Positions 32,489 to 35,491 of a stretch of DNA of 35,491 nucleotides are shown here, piece by piece (the first letter of the stretch is position 1; each line of letters opens with the position of its first letter). The stretch covers positions 1 through 35,491 of the forward strand of contig DAHUXA010000019.1 of assembly GCA_027307405.1 (NCBI GenBank), read 5' to 3'. The translations under genes were made by a program, and so were the position numbers. This DNA comes from Hyphomicrobiales bacterium (GTDB lineage: Bacteria > Pseudomonadota > Alphaproteobacteria > Rhizobiales > Xanthobacteraceae). The notes under the pieces were generated by a model that was not told where the DNA came from, made no database searches, and worked only from the letters and a program-made list of their open reading frames with translations.

Positions 32489-33396
32489 CACTCGCCCTCC
32501 TTCTTTTTCTTCGTGCTCCTCGCAGCAGCGGCGGCCTTGTCAGCAGCCTTAGCGGCCTGATCAGCGGCTTTGGCTGCCTGCGTTGCAGCCTTTGCTGCCT
32601 GATCTGCAGCGGCAGCGGCCTTCTCCACCGCCTGCTCTGCCTTGGGGGCTTGCTCCGACACCGGCCTAGGCTGCTCCGGTTCAGTCTTGGCGCCTTTATC
32701 AGGCTTGGCTTCCGCCGTTTCGGTCACACGGAATTTGCCGGGCTTCGGCACTTCCTTGGGCAGTGTCTTCTTCACGGCATCGCGAACGGTGACCCAACCG
32801 CTCTTGGCGCCCGGCACTGCCCCCTCAACCAGGATGAGGCCGCGCTCCACATCTGTCTGCACAACCTTGAGATTGAGCGTGGTGACGCGCTCGACACCAA
32901 GATGGCCAGGCATCTTCTTGTTCTTGAAGGTCTTGCCCGGATCCTGACGGCCGCCGGTGCCGCCAATCGACCGGTGTGAAATCGAAACGCCATGCGAGGC
33001 GCGCAGCCCCGCAAAATTCCAGCGCTTCATGCCACCGGCAAAGCCCTTTCCGATTGTGATGCCGCAGACATCGACAAACTGGCCCGGGATAAAGTGATCG
33101 GCGGTGATTTCGGCACCAACCGGGATCAGCGCATCCTCGGTCACACGGAATTCCGCGAGTTTGCGCTTGGGTTCAACGTTTTGCTTGCCGAAATAGCCAC
33201 GGTCGGCCTTGCTCATGTTATTGGCGCGGCGGGCGCCCGAACCGAGCTGCAGCGCCACATAGCCATTTTTATCCTTGGTGCGGTGAGCGACCACCTGGCA
33301 CTGCGCGAGGCGCAGCACCGTCACCGGCACGTGCTCGCCGGCTTCGGTGAACACCCGGGTCATTCCGACCTTCTGTGCGACTACGCCCGAACGCAT
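32488..33396 (-). CDS. rplC: Ribosomal protein L3 with long Ala/Lys heptad tail
   Basis: 302 residues from the ATG at 33396; most bacterial L3 proteins have about 210-240. The core (1-~215) is complete: [38 protein letters not shown]-like [55 protein letters not shown]. After [11 protein letters not shown] comes an acidic/Pro/Gln-rich linker and then, at residues 263-290, four imperfect 7-residue repeats of the AADQAAK type, ending in KKKKEGE. The repeats suggest a solvent-exposed helix of about 40 residues. L3 lies at the peptidyl-transferase centre and the tail would leave the 50S surface. GTG/ATG choices upstream of 33396 are not supported. Confidence 0.95.
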   Translation of the reverse strand: MRSGVVAQKVGMTRVFTEAGEHVPVTVLRLAQCQVVAHRTKDKNGYVALQLGSGARRANNMSKADRGYFGKQNVEPKRKLAEFRVTEDALIPVGAEITADHFIPGQFVDVCGITIGKGFAGGMKRWNFAGLRASHGVSISHRSIGGTGGRQDPGKTFKNKKMPGHLGVERVTTLNLKVVQTDVERGLILVEGAVPGAKSGWVTVRDAVKKTLPKEVPKPGKFRVTETAEAKPDKGAKTEPEQPRPVSEQAPKAEQAVEKAAAAADQAAKAATQAAKAADQAAKAADKAAAAARSTKKKKEGE

Positions 33397-33415
33397 TGCT
33401 AATCCCACCCCGGCC

Positions 33416-33724
33416 TTACAGCTTGATCTCGACGTCAACGCCGGCAGCGAGGTCGAGCTTCATCAGCGCGTCCACCGTCTGTGGCGTCGGATCGACAATA
33501 TCCAAGAGGCGCTTGTGCGTGCGCATCTCGAATTGTTCGCGGCTCTTCTTGTCGACGTGCGGCGAGCGGTTCACCGTAAACTTCTCGATTCTCGTTGGCA
33601 GCGGAATCGGGCCGCGGACCTGCGCACCAGTGCGCTTGGCCGTATTCACGATCTCGCGTGTCGACGCATCGAGGATGCGGTGGTCGAACGCCTTGAGCCG
33701 GATCCGGATATTCTGGCCGTTCAT
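33416..33724 (-). CDS. rpsJ: Ribosomal protein S10 (NusE)
   Basis: 102 residues, normal length. [98 protein letters not shown] is S10 throughout. It is a 30S head protein and, as NusE, part of antitermination and transcription-translation coupling. First gene of the S10 block, 112 bases after tuf; that gap holds palindromic repeats. Confidence 0.98.
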   Translation of the reverse strand: MNGQNIRIRLKAFDHRILDASTREIVNTAKRTGAQVRGPIPLPTRIEKFTVNRSPHVDKKSREQFEMRTHKRLLDIVDPTPQTVDALMKLDLAAGVDVEIKL

Positions 33725-33740
33725 TGTCGTTTCTCTCGTC

Positions 33741-33830
33741 CGTCGTGCCCGCCCGTCAGCCGGGCAACCACGGAATGCCTAATCCAAGTAAAGATGCGGA
33801 TGGCCGGGACTGGCCCGGCCATCACGCCTC
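33741..33830. repeat. Interspersed palindromic repeat pair between tuf and rpsJ
   Basis: Two palindromes lie in the tuf-rpsJ gap. One is GATGGCCGGG (33799-33808) with its perfect complement CCCGGCCATC (33814-33823) around a 5-base loop. The other is TGCCCG (33746-33751) with CGGGCA (33761-33766), within GTCGTGCCC...CCGGGCAACCACGG. Both read like the dispersed intergenic repeats of Bradyrhizobium and relatives; the frames across them translate as MAGPVPAI or RMAGTGPAIT, a familiar by-product of that repeat family. They may affect mRNA stability between the two genes. Confidence 0.65.
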
Positions 33831-33836
33831 GACACA

Positions 33837-35027
33837 TCACTCGATAATGCTCGCCACCACGCCGGCGCCGACGGTACGGCCACCCTCGCGAATGGCGAAG
33901 CGCAGTTTCTCCTCCATGGCGATCGGCACGATCAGGTGCACTTCCATCGCCACGTTGTCGCCCGGCATCACCATTTCCGTGCCTTGCGGCAGGTGCACCA
34001 CGCCAGTCACGTCGGTAGTGCGAAAATAGAATTGCGGACGGTAGTTGGTGAAAAACGGAGTATGACGGCCGCCCTCTTCCTTGGTGAGGATGTAGGCTTC
34101 CGCCTTGAACTTCGTGTGCGGCTTGACCGAGCCTGGCTTGCACAAAACCTGGCCGCGCTCGACTTCCTCGCGCTTGGTGCCGCGCAGCAGGCAGCCGACG
34201 TTGTCACCGGCCTCGCCCTGATCGAGCAGCTTGCGGAACATCTCGACGCCGGTGACGACCGTCTTTTGGGTAGGCTTGATGCCGACGATCTCGACTTCCT
34301 CGCCGACCTTGATGATGCCGCGCTCGACGCGGCCGGTGCAGACAGTGCCGCGGCCGGAGATCGAGAACACGTCTTCCACCGGCATCAGGAACGGCTGGTC
34401 CTTCGGACGTTCGGGCTGCGGAATATACTCATCCACCGCCTTCATCAGCGCCAAGACCGACTCTTTACCGAGCTTCTCGTCGGTGCCCTCGAGTGCCTTG
34501 AGCGCCGAGCCCTTGATGATCGGGATTTTATCACCCGGGAAGTTGTACTTGGACAGCAGCTCGCGAACTTCAAGTTCGACCAGCTCGAGCAGCTCCGGAT
34601 CATCGACCATGTCGACTTTGTTCATGTACACGACCAGCGCCGGCACGCCGACTTGACGGGCAAGCAGGATGTGCTCACGGGTCTGCGGCATCGGCCCATC
34701 GGCTGCGGAGACAACGAGGATGGCACCATCCATCTGGGCTGCGCCCGTGATCATGTTCTTCACGTAGTCGGCGTGGCCCGGGCAGTCGACGTGGGCATAG
34801 TGACGCTTGTCGGTCTGGTATTCGACGTGCGCGGTCGAGATAGTAATGCCGCGGGCCTTCTCTTCCGGCGCCTTGTCGATTTGATCATAGGCAGTGAAAG
34901 TGGCGCCGCCCTTTTCGGCCAGCACCTTGGTGATTGCCGCTGTCAGCGTCGTTTTGCCGTGGTCGACGTGACCGATCGTCCCGATATTGCAATGGGGCTT
35001 GGTCCGCTGGAATTTTTCTTTGGCCAT
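33837..35027 (-). CDS. tuf: Elongation factor Tu
   Basis: 396 residues, full length. EF-Tu brings aminoacyl-tRNA to the ribosome as a GTP complex. GTPase motifs are G1 GHVDHGKT (19-26), G3 DCPGH (81-85) and G4 NKVD (136-139), followed by domain 2 ([22 protein letters not shown]) and domain 3 ([18 protein letters not shown]...[17 protein letters not shown]). It lies 41 bases after fusA. Many Hyphomicrobiales carry a second tuf copy elsewhere, which cannot be seen here. Confidence 0.98.
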   Translation of the reverse strand: MAKEKFQRTKPHCNIGTIGHVDHGKTTLTAAITKVLAEKGGATFTAYDQIDKAPEEKARGITISTAHVEYQTDKRHYAHVDCPGHADYVKNMITGAAQMDGAILVVSAADGPMPQTREHILLARQVGVPALVVYMNKVDMVDDPELLELVELEVRELLSKYNFPGDKIPIIKGSALKALEGTDEKLGKESVLALMKAVDEYIPQPERPKDQPFLMPVEDVFSISGRGTVCTGRVERGIIKVGEEVEIVGIKPTQKTVVTGVEMFRKLLDQGEAGDNVGCLLRGTKREEVERGQVLCKPGSVKPHTKFKAEAYILTKEEGGRHTPFFTNYRPQFYFRTTDVTGVVHLPQGTEMVMPGDNVAMEVHLIVPIAMEEKLRFAIREGGRTVGAGVVASIIE

Positions 35028-35068
35028 GGAACTCTCCGTTCAGATCCTTCTGTTATCGTCGTTCCCGA

Positions 35069-35491
35069 TCACGCGAATTTCTTCTGTACTTCGGCTGACA
35101 CGTTCGCGGGCAGTTCCGAGTAGTGATCGAATTGCATTGTGAATGTGGCGCGGCCCTGAGACATGGACCGCAGATTGTTGACGTAACCGAACATATTCAT
35201 CAGCGGCACCATCGCGTTGATCACGTTGGCGTTGCCGCGCATATCCTGACCCTGGATCTGCCCACGCCGCGAATTGAGATCGCCGATGACGGAGCCGGTG
35301 TAGTCCTCCGGTGTCACCACTTCGACCTTCATGATCGGCTCGAGCAGGACCGGCTTGGCCATCTGCAGCGCCTCCTTCAGGCACTGACGCGCGCAGATTT
35401 CGAAGGCGAGCGCCGAAGAATCGACGTCATGGTATTTGCCATCGATCAGCGTCACCTTGAGGTCCACGACCGGGAAGCCCGCCACCACACC
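35069..35491 (-). CDS. fusA: Elongation factor G, C-terminal part (cut by window edge)
   Basis: The last 140 residues plus stop are visible; the gene continues past the right edge. [79 protein letters not shown] is the domain IV-V junction of EF-G, which drives translocation; the end [28 protein letters not shown] is the normal C-terminus. The usual order fusA-tuf-rpsJ supports the call. Confidence 0.97.
   Translation of the reverse strand, partial: GVVAGFPVVDLKVTLIDGKYHDVDSSALAFEICARQCLKEALQMAKPVLLEPIMKVEVVTPEDYTGSVIGDLNSRRGQIQGQDMRGNANVINAMVPLMNMFGYVNNLRSMSQGRATFTMQFDHYSELPANVSAEVQKKFA

Noticed and set aside
32527-32610. 21-base direct repeats considered as a CRISPR or minisatellite
   Set aside because: They are in frame inside rplC, imperfect and without spacers; they encode the L3 tail.
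33936-35123. 395-codon plus-strand frame across tuf
   Set aside because: Antisense shadow of EF-Tu; its composition (Asp/Leu/His-rich) is a by-product of the tuf codons.

Overview
The window comes from an alphaproteobacterium, most likely a member of the Hyphomicrobiales (Rhizobiales) near the Bradyrhizobiaceae/Xanthobacteraceae. Four things point there: an uninterrupted fusA-tuf-S10-spc-alpha ribosomal supercluster followed by degQ-rarA-rluC; an ATP12 chaperone gene; GGAAC-N16-CGTT (EcfG-type) promoters; and intergenic palindromes of the kind scattered through Bradyrhizobium-like genomes. No CRISPR array, insertion sequence, prophage, tRNA or rRNA gene was seen.

Layout. (1) 1-1340: three small secreted proteins. 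Two of them converge and share a GCG...HRGP..GC signature. (2) 1478-3327, minus strand: pccB (propionyl-CoA carboxylase carboxyltransferase) overlapping a small dimeric-barrel-like gene. (3) 3457-4925, plus: a TPR protein and dps; dps has a clear EcfG general-stress promoter. (4) 4977-5753, minus: ATP12 assembly chaperone. (5) 6066-11693, plus: a tightly packed operon encoding an FAD/Fe-S NAD(P) oxidoreductase (KorC-like), a fused gamma-alpha 2-oxoacid oxidoreductase subunit (KorA-like) and the TPP beta subunit (KorB-like), followed by an aldo/keto reductase. (6) 11733-12523, minus: an ArsR-type regulator plus SRPBCC protein, transcribed from a promoter whose whole -35/-10 spacer is a perfect palindrome. 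(7) 12619-13491, plus: a YfdC-like FNT membrane protein behind a second EcfG-type promoter. (8) 13566-17951, minus: a small secreted protein and an overlapping degQ-rarA-rluC chain. (9) 18046-18903, minus: a diheme cytochrome c between that chain and the ribosomal cluster. (10) 19026-35491, minus: rplQ back to fusA, ending in a textbook terminator at 18976-19007; fusA runs off the right edge.

How the parts work together. The right half is the translation/transcription/secretion core: r-proteins, EF-Tu, EF-G, RNA polymerase alpha, SecY and adenylate kinase. Several of its proteins carry unusually long low-complexity tails (L3, S19, L29, L15, L17, the N-terminus of L5, and a very basic tail on Adk). 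The left half is metabolic and stress-related. The Kor module should interconvert a 2-oxoacid and its acyl-CoA with electrons passed to or from NAD(P); Dps and the FNT protein probably belong to the EcfG general stress regulon. I did not find a demonstrably new multi-gene system. The least explained signals are the Kor module with its structured leader, the palindrome-in-spacer leaderless regulator, and the tail-bearing ribosomal/Adk proteins.
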